Origin: Pelagibacterium sp. 26DY04
Lineage (GTDB): Bacteria > Pseudomonadota > Alphaproteobacteria > Rhizobiales > Devosiaceae
Direction of reading: 5' to 3'
Assembly: GCF_031202305.1 (NCBI RefSeq)
Contig: NZ_CP101731.1
Coordinates: forward strand, 2,046,001 to 2,110,000
Length of the DNA stretch: 64,000 nt
The position numbers and the translations under genes are program-made. Under the pieces are notes generated by a model that was not told the origin of the DNA, ran no database searches, and saw nothing but the letters and a program-made list of their open reading frames with translations. Of the stretch, positions 44,402 through 52,713 are shown one piece after another (within the stretch, counting starts at the first letter, position 1; each line of letters begins with the position of its first letter).

Positions 44402-45655
44402 ATGTCCGACTCACGCGCAAATGCGCCCGTCAATGAGGAAAAGCTCGATAAGCTCGCCCAGGTCGCCGTTCATACCGGACTTGGTTTGAGGGCGGGCCAG
44501 GACCTCATCATGACTGCCCCGCTCTCGGCCCTTCCTCTCGTGCGCAAGATTACCGAGCACGCCTATAAGGCTGGCGCTGGCCTCGTCACCACCATCTATT
44601 CGGACGAGGAAACCACGCTCGCCCGCTACAAATACGGCAATGACGACGCCTTCGATCACGCCGCCGATTGGCTCTATGAGGGCATGGCCAAAGCATTCAG
44701 CTCCAACACCGCGCGCCTGGCGATTGCCGGCGACAATCCCATGCTGTTGGCCGAGCAGGACCCCGAAAAGGTCTCCCGCGCCCAGCGCGCCAATTCAAAG
44801 GCCTATAAGCCTGCCATCAAGAAGATCACCGGTTTTGAAACCAACTGGAACATTGTCGCCTATCCCGGCACCAAATGGGCCAAGCTCGTCTTCCCCGACC
44901 TGGGTGACGACGAAGCCGTCGCCAGGCTCGCCGATGCGATTTTTGCCGCCTCGCGGGTGGATCAGGCCGATCCCATCGCAGCGTGGAAGGCGCACAATGC
45001 CAACATCCACGCCCGCCGCGATTGGCTCAACCAGATGAAGTTCCGCGACCTCCATTTCACCGCTCCGGGCACAGACCTGATCGTGGGCCTCGCCGACGAT
45101 CATGAATGGGCCGGCGGCGCCTCGCTGGCAAAGAACGGCATCACCTGCAATCCCAACATCCCGACCGAAGAAGTCTTCACCACGCCCCACGCACGCCGCG
45201 TCAATGGCCATGTGCGCTCCACCAAGCCGCTCTCCCACAACGGCACGGTGATCGAAGACATCGAAATGATCTTCAAGGACGGCGTCGCCGTCGAAGTTCG
45301 CGCTTCCAAGGGCGAGGAAGTCTGGAACAAGGTTCTCGATACCGACGAAGGCGGCCGCCGCCTGGGCGAAGTTGCCCTGGTGCCGCATTCATCGCCCATC
45401 TCGCAGTCTGGCATTCTCTTCTACAACACCTTGTTCGACGAAAACGCCGCCTGCCACATCGCCATGGGCCAGTGCTACACCGAATGCTTCGTTGATGGCG
45501 ACAAGCTCAGCGAAGACGAGGTCGCCAACAAGGGCGGCAATTCCAGTCTCATCCATATCGACTGGATGATCGGTTCGGGCGAGATGGATATCGACGGCAT
45601 CACCCAGGACGGCGAGCGCATCCCCGTCTTCCGCAAGGGCGAATGGGCCAACTGA
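44402..45655 (+). CDS. M29-family aminopeptidase (thermophilic aminopeptidase type)
   Basis: A 417-residue cytosolic metallo-aminopeptidase. Typical features are LRAGQDLIMTAPLSALPLVRKITEHAYKAGA in the N-terminal domain and NIPTEEVFTTPHARRVNG, AFSSNTARLAIAGDNP, and the late LIHIDWMIGSGEMDIDG in the metal-site domain. Glu and His ligands of the co-catalytic site are kept. It removes N-terminal residues from peptides. A strong terminator follows. Confidence 0.94.
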   Translation: MSDSRANAPVNEEKLDKLAQVAVHTGLGLRAGQDLIMTAPLSALPLVRKITEHAYKAGAGLVTTIYSDEETTLARYKYGNDDAFDHAADWLYEGMAKAFSSNTARLAIAGDNPMLLAEQDPEKVSRAQRANSKAYKPAIKKITGFETNWNIVAYPGTKWAKLVFPDLGDDEAVARLADAIFAASRVDQADPIAAWKAHNANIHARRDWLNQMKFRDLHFTAPGTDLIVGLADDHEWAGGASLAKNGITCNPNIPTEEVFTTPHARRVNGHVRSTKPLSHNGTVIEDIEMIFKDGVAVEVRASKGEEVWNKVLDTDEGGRRLGEVALVPHSSPISQSGILFYNTLFDENAACHIAMGQCYTECFVDGDKLSEDEVANKGGNSSLIHIDWMIGSGEMDIDGITQDGERIPVFRKGEWAN

Positions 45656-45664
45656 GGGCTTTAC

Positions 45665-45686
45665 GGACCGGGCAATAGCCCGGTCC
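45665..45686 (+). terminator. Intrinsic terminator after the aminopeptidase gene
   Basis: GGACCGGGC (45665-45673) pairs perfectly with GCCCGGTCC (45678-45686) around AATA, followed by TTTCTTCTT. Classic rho-independent form. Confidence 0.88.
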
Positions 45687-45810
45687 TTTCTTCTTCATCT
45701 TACCATCCTGTCCAACATTTCATGGCCCGGACAGCTTGGCGTGAGGTGAGCTTCTCTAATCTCCAATGCGTCGGCGGCATTTACGCCGCTCAGCAACGGA
45801 GACAGACATC

Positions 45811-46383
45811 ATGAAACCCATCAGCAAAGCAGCCCTTGTTGCGTTTACCGCCGCCTCCATCGGCGCGACCAGCCTGGCGCCAGCCTTCGCGCAGCCCTTC
45901 GGCGGCGGTCAGCATGTGATCCAGCGCGTCCCCGGCGGCGAGGCCCGAAGCTTCCGCCCCGGCCCCGTGCCCGGTTTCGGAATGCATGGGGGCTTGTTCG
46001 GCATGTTCCTCTCCGGCAATGCCGAATCTATCGACGTCGCCGCCGTCCGCCTCACCCACCGACTTGACCTCACGGAAGATCAGCAGACGCTGCTCGAGGA
46101 TCTGCGGTTGGCTGCCCTCGATGCCCAGGCCGAGATTATCACCGCGCGCGAAGAATTCGCCCCGGCCGCGGACGAGGCAATGTCCGACACCGATCTCATC
46201 GCCCGTTATGCCGGTCTTGTCGCCATGACCACCGCCCGTGCCGACGCCCTTGAGGCAATTCAGCCGGCATTCGAAGCCTTTGTTTCGAGCCTTGATGATA
46301 CCCAGCTTGAATCGCTGGTCCCCCAGCGTCCGGACTGGGCGCCTGAACGGTCCGCCCCTGCCGCTTCCGAGGCGGAAGGCTAG
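45811..46383 (+). CDS. Periplasmic Spy/CpxP-like protein
   Basis: A 190-residue secreted helical protein. Signal MKPISKAALVAFTAASIGATSLAPAFA, a Gly/Pro-rich N terminus, then LTHRLDLTEDQQTLLEDLRLAALDAQAEII and a second helix pair ending LDDTQLESLVPQR, the LTxxQ type repeats of Spy/CpxP envelope chaperones and metal sensors. ATG 45811 is preceded by ACGGAGAC. Its stop TAG shares a CTAG palindrome with the stop of the convergent ykoC-like gene. Function in stress protection is inference. Confidence 0.72.
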   Translation: MKPISKAALVAFTAASIGATSLAPAFAQPFGGGQHVIQRVPGGEARSFRPGPVPGFGMHGGLFGMFLSGNAESIDVAAVRLTHRLDLTEDQQTLLEDLRLAALDAQAEIITAREEFAPAADEAMSDTDLIARYAGLVAMTTARADALEAIQPAFEAFVSSLDDTQLESLVPQRPDWAPERSAPAASEAEG

Positions 46384-47132
46384 AACACCAGCAGGGGGGC
46401 AAGTACAGCGAGGCTCGTGAGTCCGAAAGCCGCGTCTCGCCACGAGAAACCCGGCACGCCCACCATGGTGCGTGCCGGAAGCGCTCCGAACCCTCGCGCC
46501 TCCATGGCAACCGCCGACCGCCCGGCCCGGCGAACGGCAAAGGCCAATAGCGGCACCATCAGCCCCGCCATCTCGCTGGGTCCTGGCACTCTGCCCACCG
46601 GCCTGCCGGTCCGAATCGCCCGCGCCATCCGCAGATGCGCCGCCTCGGCCAGAAGGTCGGGCACGAGCTGCATGGCGACGAAAAGCGCATAGCCGAGCCG
46701 TGCGGGAAAGCGCAGATAAGCGATTAGCGCTCTTACGAAAGCTCCTGGATCGACACTGAGCGCAAAAAGGATCGAGACCGCACCACACGCCAGGGCTCGG
46801 AGGCTCAGCGTAAGCCCCGCCGACAAGGCCGCCCCGCTCTCGCTCCCGGCCAGATGCACGGCAAAATCGCTGTCCCGGCGAAACAGCAGATTGGTGGTGA
46901 TAAAGCCCATGCCAAACAACACGAATGGCACCATCAGCACGAGCAGGAGCAGCGGCGGCACACGCTGCACGGCAAGGAGAACTGCTGCAACGAGAACAAC
47001 CACCGATATCTGAAAGCCAGCGTCGAACGATGTCGCCGCCGCGGCGAGATACGCAAGGCACACGGCAAAAAGGGTGAGCGGATTAAGCCTCCTCAAAGGA
47101 GACGCCTTGGAGATGTCCTGAGCTACCGTCAT
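46380..47132 (-). CDS. ykoC: ECF transporter T component (YkoC-like, thiamine-type importer)
   Basis: A 250-residue membrane protein with five to six helices and the coupling-helix Ala-Arg-Gly type motif seen in AVAMEARGFGALPARTMVG, as in EcfT proteins. It links the ATPase to the substrate-binding membrane subunit. It is the last gene of the riboswitch-controlled operon, three bases after the ATPase gene. The symbol follows the Bacillus ykoFEDC order seen here. Confidence 0.88.
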   Translation of the reverse strand: MTVAQDISKASPLRRLNPLTLFAVCLAYLAAAATSFDAGFQISVVVLVAAVLLAVQRVPPLLLLVLMVPFVLFGMGFITTNLLFRRDSDFAVHLAGSESGAALSAGLTLSLRALACGAVSILFALSVDPGAFVRALIAYLRFPARLGYALFVAMQLVPDLLAEAAHLRMARAIRTGRPVGRVPGPSEMAGLMVPLLAFAVRRAGRSAVAMEARGFGALPARTMVGVPGFSWRDAAFGLTSLAVLAPLLVF

Positions 47133-47135
47133 GAT

Positions 47136-48791
47136 TTATCCCCAAGCTGCCAACGGCCGCTCGACCCTTGCCAGCCAATCCAGCACCGGAGCAAAGCTCG
47201 GTCGCGCCAGCCCAGCTATCGCGATGATTTGGGGATCGTTCAGCAGATCGATCGGTCGTCCCTCCGCCGCTATCGCTCCATTGGCAATCACTGCCGCGCG
47301 ATCGCAGAGCCGCACCGCCATGTCCATGTCATGGGTAATGAGCATGATCGCTTTGCCGCGAGCCTTCAAAGTCTCGATATGCCGGGCGACCTGATCGGCA
47401 CCTGCCGCATCGAGACTGGAGAATGGCTCATCGAATATCAGCAATGGCCAGCGGTCGCCGGCGTCGAGCGCGGCCAGTGCCAGCCGCCGCTTTTGTCCAA
47501 AGCTCAATTCGTATGGATGCCGGTCGGCCAGCGGCATAAAATTCCAGCGCTCCAGCACGGCTCCGGCGTCAGCCTCGGGCCGGCCGGCATCGGCCTGAGC
47601 CCGAAGTATCTCCTCTCGCACCGTACCGGCGGTAAGCTGCGCCTCGGGGTTCTGGAATGCTATGGCACCCATGGGTCCGAACCGTCGGCCCGCGCGCAGC
47701 CGCAACACGCCTGCGAGGCTGGCCGCAAGGGTGGTCTTGCCAGCTCCGTTGGGCCCGAGCAGGCCCAGCACCTCGCCTGCGCGAACTTCCAGCGACACAT
47801 CATGGAGCACTGCACGTCCCATTGGCGGCGCACAGGTTGCCTCATGCAACGCAGCAACGATAGCACCGCCAGCCGAAGACTGATTGATCCGGCGCTCCAC
47901 GAACCGCCGCGCGACCATCCGCGCCGCTTCACGAGCGGCGCCCTTGCCGCGTCCAGCGCTGAACGGCTCGACCACATCGGCAAAGCGGACCGGCGGGTGT
48001 TCGCTCGCTAGCCCCACGGCGCCAAGCATATCGTCGAGTGCGGAAAACGCGGGTCGCCAGATACCCTGTCGCTCAAGATCCTTCCCATGCTCCCGAAAGA
48101 GCGGACCTGGCGCCATATCGGCGAGAACTCGGCCCTCCCCGCCCAACACCACAACGCGGTCGATCGCATCGATCAGACCGTCGAGCCGGTGGTCGATCAC
48201 CAACACGCCCTCAAAACCCCTCCGGTTCGCCAGCAGTTCGTGCACCCGCCGTGTTGCCACCGAGCTGAGATGACTGGTGGGCTCGTCCGCCACGAGGATG
48301 GGAGCCTCCTGTGCCATCACCGCTGCCAGTGCCACAAGCTGCCGCTCCCCACCAGACATCGCCGCGCTACGCCGAGCCAGCCACTCTTGCGGCAGTCCCA
48401 GGCGGTCCAGCACCTCTCCAATCTTGCGCTCGATGATGCCCGCCGGCACACCCCGGTTCTCAAGGGCAAAGGCGATTTCCTCACCCACCCGCATCCCGCA
48501 AAGCGTTTCGTCGGCATTCTGGAAGTATTGGGCGACGGTATCGGCCCATTGTGCCGGACTGCGGCTGGAAACGAGAGCGCCATTGAGACGAATCGCTCCG
48601 CCGACAGTTGCTGGAATAGCGCTTGGGATCAGCCCCGTAAGCGCCAGCATCAAGGAGGATTTGCCCGAGCCCGACGCACCGAGCAGCAGAACCCGCTCGC
48701 CCGGCGCGATCGAGAGATCGACTGGCCCCACAGCATCGCTTTGCGCGAAGGGGTAGCGGATCGACACGCTGTCCCATTGGGCGAGAGTCAC
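47136..48791 (-). CDS. ykoD: ECF transporter double ATPase (YkoD-like)
   Basis: A 551-residue protein with two ATPase halves: LLLGASGSGKSSLMLALTG, MSGGERQLVALAAVMAQE and ILVADEPTSHLSS, then LLGPNGAGKTTLAASLAGVL, LSFGQKRRLALAALDAGDRW and LLIFDEPFSSLDA. Signature SFGQK in the second half is typical for ECF ATPases. Its first codons overlap the S-component stop by four bases. It drives thiamine (or HMP) uptake together with the T and S components. Confidence 0.92.
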   Translation of the reverse strand: MTLAQWDSVSIRYPFAQSDAVGPVDLSIAPGERVLLLGASGSGKSSLMLALTGLIPSAIPATVGGAIRLNGALVSSRSPAQWADTVAQYFQNADETLCGMRVGEEIAFALENRGVPAGIIERKIGEVLDRLGLPQEWLARRSAAMSGGERQLVALAAVMAQEAPILVADEPTSHLSSVATRRVHELLANRRGFEGVLVIDHRLDGLIDAIDRVVVLGGEGRVLADMAPGPLFREHGKDLERQGIWRPAFSALDDMLGAVGLASEHPPVRFADVVEPFSAGRGKGAAREAARMVARRFVERRINQSSAGGAIVAALHEATCAPPMGRAVLHDVSLEVRAGEVLGLLGPNGAGKTTLAASLAGVLRLRAGRRFGPMGAIAFQNPEAQLTAGTVREEILRAQADAGRPEADAGAVLERWNFMPLADRHPYELSFGQKRRLALAALDAGDRWPLLIFDEPFSSLDAAGADQVARHIETLKARGKAIMLITHDMDMAVRLCDRAAVIANGAIAAEGRPIDLLNDPQIIAIAGLARPSFAPVLDWLARVERPLAAWG

Positions 48792-49405
48792 TGGGCCGGC
48801 TGGGCCGCAAGGCCCGCCCCCCGACGGTCAAAATCGATCTTTAGTCCCCTGAGAACCCCTGTTCGATACAGAGCTTCGACGATCAGGTGTCCAGCAACGC
48901 CGGCCAGCAATGCACCGCTCAGCAGCCGGATGCCAAACATCAGCGCCAGCAGCCAAGGCTCGAGCGCACCATAGTCGAACAGGATCCAATTGTAGGCAAA
49001 GCTTGTTATGGCTGCACCGATCCCAGCCAGCATCAAGACGACCAGGCCGTAATGCCGCCAGCCGAAGGCGGCAAAGACGAGTTCCGCTCCAAGCGCTTGC
49101 ACCACTGCAGCGGTCAAAAGCCCGAGCCCCGCCGGACTGCCAAGCAGGATTTCCACCCCCGCCGCCAGCACTTCGGCCATGAACGCTACGCCAGGCTTGC
49201 GAACGATGGCCGCGGCCACGATGGAGGCGGAGAACCAAAAGCCCATGAAAACGTCCATGGCCACTGGCCCGAACGCCGCCTGGCTCACCAGCCAGACCTG
49301 CACCCAAGCGAGATAGAGCACGGCGAAAGCCGCGCCCAGCACGGCAACAACCAGTGTTTCACGCAGCGTCCAACGCCACGACGAAGATGATGTGGAATAG
49401 GACAT
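48788..49405 (-). CDS. ykoE: ECF transporter S component (YkoE-like thiamine/HMP-binding membrane protein)
   Basis: A 205-residue protein with about six membrane helices. WTLRETLVVAVLGAAFAVLYLAWVQVW at the N terminus, AEVLAAGVEILLGSPAGLGLLTAAVVQALGAELVFAAFGWRHY in the middle and LIVEALYRTGVLRGLKI at the end match YkoE proteins. A good ribosome site AAGGAGG precedes ATG 49405. It gives the importer its ligand specificity, and the riboswitch upstream supports thiamine or its pyrimidine part. Confidence 0.9.
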   Translation of the reverse strand: MSYSTSSSSWRWTLRETLVVAVLGAAFAVLYLAWVQVWLVSQAAFGPVAMDVFMGFWFSASIVAAAIVRKPGVAFMAEVLAAGVEILLGSPAGLGLLTAAVVQALGAELVFAAFGWRHYGLVVLMLAGIGAAITSFAYNWILFDYGALEPWLLALMFGIRLLSGALLAGVAGHLIVEALYRTGVLRGLKIDFDRRGAGLAAQPAQ

Positions 49406-49441
49406 CTCGTGCCCTCCTTGCTTGACGATGTAGGGAATGGT

Positions 49442-49460
49442 CGGGCGAGCACCCCGCCCG
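49442..49460 (-). promoter_or_regulatory. Short stem-loop between ykoF and ykoE
   Basis: CGGGCG and CGCCCG form a six-base stem around a seven-base loop, beginning five bases after the ykoF stop on the minus strand. It may tune the ratio of YkoF to the membrane subunits. Confidence 0.4.
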
Positions 49461-49464
49461 AAAA

Positions 49465-50082
49465 TCAGGCCGTGCCGCCCTTGGACGGGCTATTGGCCGA
49501 AACCGTGAGGTCGATCGCCACATGGGCATTGGAGTCGCCAAAGCTCAGCCAGGCCTGCGATAAAGCCTCGAACACCGGTCCGGCATCGCCCGCCAGCCGC
49601 GTGCAATAGTTCTTGGCGCGGTCGAAAACGGGCGAAGCCTTGAGGAAATCGATGCAGCCGTAGATCTCATCCATGTACTCGGCCGGTCCGAGCGGATAGA
49701 GCGAGAATTGAACCGCCGCGCGCTGGCCGGTCTCCTGCGCCTCGGCGACCGCTTGGGCCGCCCGGCGCTTGCGTTCTTCGAGATCCGTATCGAAGGCTGA
49801 GGGTTCGGCCGGCTCACAGATCTCCATGTCCGGCTCACCCGGGCATCCACGGGAGACGGTTGCATGCATCGCCACGTGATGCCCGCTGCGCGCGGCAGCC
49901 ACAAACATCTCACGCATGGTGGGAAAGATCAGCTCTGGCGGCCCCACGACCAGCGTCGAGATATCGTCGGTTTCGATGCGCAAACGCTCACGAAACGAAG
50001 CCATCGCTTCGATGGAAGAGAGAATGACGCGGACGAAATTATCCGCCATAACGTAAAGGGAGATCTGTGCACCGCACTTCAT
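49465..50082 (-). CDS. ykoF: YkoF-type thiamine/HMP-binding protein
   Basis: A 205-residue soluble protein of two ferredoxin-like repeats: CGAQISLYVMADNFVRVILSSIEAM with VGPPELIFPTMREMFVAAARSGHHVAMHATVSRGCPGE, then AAVQFSLYPLGPAEYMDEIYGCIDFLKAS with NAHVAIDLTVSAN. YkoF of Bacillus binds thiamine between such repeats. It is the first gene after the TPP riboswitch, whose closing stem runs into its ribosome site. It lacks a signal peptide, so it is cytoplasmic. Confidence 0.9.
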   Translation of the reverse strand: MKCGAQISLYVMADNFVRVILSSIEAMASFRERLRIETDDISTLVVGPPELIFPTMREMFVAAARSGHHVAMHATVSRGCPGEPDMEICEPAEPSAFDTDLEERKRRAAQAVAEAQETGQRAAVQFSLYPLGPAEYMDEIYGCIDFLKASPVFDRAKNYCTRLAGDAGPVFEALSQAWLSFGDSNAHVAIDLTVSANSPSKGGTA

Positions 50083-50087
50083 CTTCG

Positions 50088-50179
50088 CCTCGCTCCGCTG
50101 GTATTATCCAGATCAGCTAAAGGGTTAGAAGGCTTGGCGCCGTCCTCTCAGCCCCGGCCATACGGAGCACCCCTGTCGA
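50088..50179 (-). ncRNA. TPP riboswitch (THI element)
   Basis: On the minus strand the conserved blocks appear in order: ACAGGGGTGCTCC, GGGGCTGAGAGGA, AACCCTTTAGCTGATCTGG and ATAATACCAGCGGAGCGA. Both the pyrimidine-binding CUGAGA loop and the pyrophosphate-binding ACCUGAUCUGG-type loop are present (here GCTGATCTGG). The 3' strand of the closing stem contains GGAGCGAGG right before ATG 50082, so bound TPP should hide the ribosome site and block translation of ykoF and the operon. Confidence 0.97.
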
Positions 50180-50287
50180 ACGATTCAATCGTTAGCACGC
50201 CCCGCACCCGTCCGCAATCGTCAACTTGTGGCTTTGAAGCAGGTGTATTTTCCGGCACTCTGGGGATGCCAGCACGGAGGACACCAC

Positions 50288-50890
50288 ATGCGGGTTATCA
50301 CTCTTCTGACCATTACGTTGGCCCTCGCGCCCGGCGCGGCATGGGCCCAGCAGGCCGGCGACATTGCCGAAAGCGCCGCTTTCGCCCATTTCTCTCAAGC
50401 CTTCAACCAATTATGCCTTTTGGACGAAGAGTCGGCCGCGGCTGAATACAATCCGCACGAAAGCTGGGAGTTGAGCTGGGAGACTGGGTATTCCGACGAA
50501 CCGGAAACCACGACGCTCTACAAATTTTTCTGCGGCGCCGGCGCCTACAACCTCAACCACATCTACTACTTGGACACCGAGTACGATGGCCCGTTGCCCA
50601 TCTCCTTCGCGGTGCCTGACTTCGACGTCATTTATGAGAACGACGACTATGAAGGCGCGGTGCTCGACATTCCCCTGACCGGTTATGACACCCAACTGGT
50701 ACTGATCAATTCCGAGTTCGACCCGCAAACCCGAACCATAACCAGCCACGGCCTATGGCGTGGACTCGGTGATGCCTTTTCGGCGGGAACCTGGGAGTTC
50801 GACCTGGGGCGGTTTATTCTAAAGCACTATGAAGTCGATGCCCAGTATGACGGCGAGGCCAATCCCAAAACGTTGGTCGAATTCGACTAA
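50288..50890 (+). CDS. DUF1176-like secreted protein
   Basis: A 200-residue secreted protein. Signal peptide MRVITLLTITLALAPGAAWA, then NQLCLLDEESAAAEYNPHESWEL, KFFCGAGAYNLNHIYYLDTEY, PDFDVIYENDDYEGAVLDIPLTG, INSEFDPQTRTITSHGLWRGLGDAFSAGTWEF and EVDAQYDGEANPKTLVEFD, a pattern I associate with DUF1176. Two Cys may form a disulfide. ATG 50288 has GGAGG seven bases ahead; a GTG at 50228 is less likely. Function unknown. Confidence 0.8.
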   Translation: MRVITLLTITLALAPGAAWAQQAGDIAESAAFAHFSQAFNQLCLLDEESAAAEYNPHESWELSWETGYSDEPETTTLYKFFCGAGAYNLNHIYYLDTEYDGPLPISFAVPDFDVIYENDDYEGAVLDIPLTGYDTQLVLINSEFDPQTRTITSHGLWRGLGDAFSAGTWEFDLGRFILKHYEVDAQYDGEANPKTLVEFD

Positions 50891-50931
50891 TGCGCGATCC
50901 TGTGGGCTCCGCCCATCCCGCCAAACAAAAA

Positions 50932-50965
50932 GAGACCGCAGCGCCGGGCGGACGGCTGCGGTCTC
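50932..50965 (-). terminator. Strong intrinsic terminator on the minus strand
   Basis: GAGACCGCAGC (50932-50942) and GCTGCGGTCTC (50955-50965) form a perfect 11-base stem. Read leftward it is followed by TTTTTGTTTGG, a good U tract; read rightward there is only CGTATAAG. So it points to a leftward transcript although no recognised leftward gene lies to its right before 51203. Confidence 0.8.
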
Positions 50966-51203
50966 CGTATAAGCTCCCGCCGCGCTGTTGAGGGCTTGGG
51001 GGACTACAGCGGAAGCATGTCCGCTAGTGCATGGGCTCGTTTGCCAGTCCAGCAGACAAGCTCAATATCGTGCGCCAATGCGGCGACAAAAGGCCCAATC
51101 ACCGAACTGTGATATTTCGCTGGCTTAATCGCCGGCCATTGCGTGCCCTGCGGGAAACTGGCATGGCTTGCGGTTAAAACCAAAAACAAGAACAGGAAAC
51201 CGG
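50966..51203. other. Spacer upstream of amn, possible source of a leftward small RNA
   Basis: This spacer between the stem-loop and amn holds no gene I recognise. A 61-codon leftward frame from a TTG at 51189 to 51004 exists but has no ribosome site and no familiar motif. The leftward terminator at 50932-50965 makes a small RNA or short peptide message from here possible. Confidence 0.4.
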
Positions 51204-52682
51204 ATGAAACTCGTCACCCCGTCGCCGCTCCCCCTCAAGTCCTTCACCGATCCGGTCAAGGCCTGGGAATATGTCTGCGAAATCTACGACCGCAACACCG
51301 GCTTCATCCGCGACCACCTGCTCAACCTCACCAAGGGCCAGGTACCGCCGGGCAAGGTGCGCGCGCATTATCCCAAGGTGCAGGTGCTCTCGACCAGTTT
51401 TCAGCAGCAGGCAAGTTCCCGCCTCGCCTATGGCTTTTTGCACAGCCCCGGCCTCTATCAGACAACGCTGACCCAGCCCGCGCTTTTCGAGAAATATCTG
51501 GTCGAGAACTTTGCGCTGATCCTCAAGAACCACGGCGGCGAAATCGAAATCGGCGAATCCGAAACACCTATCCCTCTGCATTTTGCCGTCGATCCCCGCG
51601 AGCGGGTCGAAGGTGATGTGCTGCTCGATATCGGCGTGCCCCTGCGCGATATTTTCGACGTTCCCGATCTCGGCCATATGGACGATGAGATCGCCAACGG
51701 CACCTTCATTCCGCCTGCCGGTGGCCCCTACCCGCTCGCCGCCTTCACCGGCCCGCGCGTCGACTATTCGCTGCACCGACTCAACCACTACATGGCGACC
51801 ACGCCCGAGCACTTCCAGAATTTCGTGATCTTCACGAATTACCAGTTCTATATCGAAGAGTTCACCCGCCTGGCCCATCAATGGATGAGCGAGGGCCACG
51901 AGTTCTACGAAAGCTTCGTCGAACCGGGCAATGTGGTCACCATGAACGCGCGCCTGGGTGGCGGCGCCACCGGCACGCCCCCGGTCCGCCAGCCCCAGAT
52001 GCCCGCCTATCACCTTACGGCCCCCAACGGCCGCGGTATCACCATGATCAACATCGGCGTCGGTCCCTCCAACGCCAAGACCGCCACCGATCACGTAGCG
52101 GTCCTGCGCCCCCACGCTTGGCTGATGCTCGGGCACTGCGCCGGACTGCGTAATTCCCAATCCTTGGGCGACTACGTTCTAGCCCATGGCTATGTTCGGG
52201 AAGATCACGTACTCGACGACGATCTTCCAGTAACGGTCCCGGTTCCTGCTCTAGCGGAAATCCAGGTCGCCCTTCAGGAAGCCGTTGAGGAGGTGACTCA
52301 TCTCGAAGGCCTTGAAGCCAAGGCCATCATGCGAACGGGCACGGTGTTCACGATCGACAACCGAAATTGGGAACTGCGCGACCAAAGCGAGATTACCCGG
52401 CGCCTCTCGCAATCGCGCGCCATCGCCCTCGACATGGAAAGCGCCACCATCGCCGCCAACGGCTTCCGTTTCCGGGTTCCCTATGGCACCCTGCTCTGCG
52501 TCTCCGACAAGCCGCTGCACGGCGAACTCAAGCTCCCCGGCATGGCCTCGGATTTCTACCGCACTCAGGTCAACCGTCACCTGCTGATCGGGCTCAAGGC
52601 CATGGAGATCCTGCGCAATCAGCCGGTCGAGCGACTGCATTCGCGCAAGCTCCGCTCCTTCGCCGAAACCGCTTTCCAGTAG
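51204..52682 (+). CDS. amn: AMP nucleosidase
   Basis: A 492-residue enzyme splitting AMP into adenine and ribose 5-phosphate. An N-terminal regulatory half (AWEYVCEIYDRNTGFIRDHLLNLTKGQVPPGKVRAHYPKV) precedes a nucleoside-phosphorylase-like catalytic half with TMINIGVGPSNAKTATDHVAVLRPHAWLMLGHCAGLRNSQ, LGDYVLAHGYVREDHVLDDDLP and ALDMESATIAANGFRFRVPYG, where the Met-Glu-Ser holds the ribose. ATG 51204 is preceded by AGGAAACCGG; an upstream TTG is weaker. Confidence 0.95.
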   Translation: MKLVTPSPLPLKSFTDPVKAWEYVCEIYDRNTGFIRDHLLNLTKGQVPPGKVRAHYPKVQVLSTSFQQQASSRLAYGFLHSPGLYQTTLTQPALFEKYLVENFALILKNHGGEIEIGESETPIPLHFAVDPRERVEGDVLLDIGVPLRDIFDVPDLGHMDDEIANGTFIPPAGGPYPLAAFTGPRVDYSLHRLNHYMATTPEHFQNFVIFTNYQFYIEEFTRLAHQWMSEGHEFYESFVEPGNVVTMNARLGGGATGTPPVRQPQMPAYHLTAPNGRGITMINIGVGPSNAKTATDHVAVLRPHAWLMLGHCAGLRNSQSLGDYVLAHGYVREDHVLDDDLPVTVPVPALAEIQVALQEAVEEVTHLEGLEAKAIMRTGTVFTIDNRNWELRDQSEITRRLSQSRAIALDMESATIAANGFRFRVPYGTLLCVSDKPLHGELKLPGMASDFYRTQVNRHLLIGLKAMEILRNQPVERLHSRKLRSFAETAFQ

Positions 52683-52688
52683 AAGAAA

Positions 52689-52706
52689 GGGCGCCACCAG
52701 GCGCCC
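52689..52706. terminator. Bidirectional terminator between amn and the malic enzyme gene
   Basis: GGGCGCC (52689-52695) and GGCGCCC (52700-52706) pair around ACCA. An A-rich left flank and TTTTGTTT on the right let it serve both convergent genes. Confidence 0.88.
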
Positions 52707-52713
52707 TTTTGTT

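Noticed and set aside
51004..51189. A 61-residue leftward protein
   Set aside because: No ribosome site, TTG start and no known motif; retained only as part of the small-RNA question.
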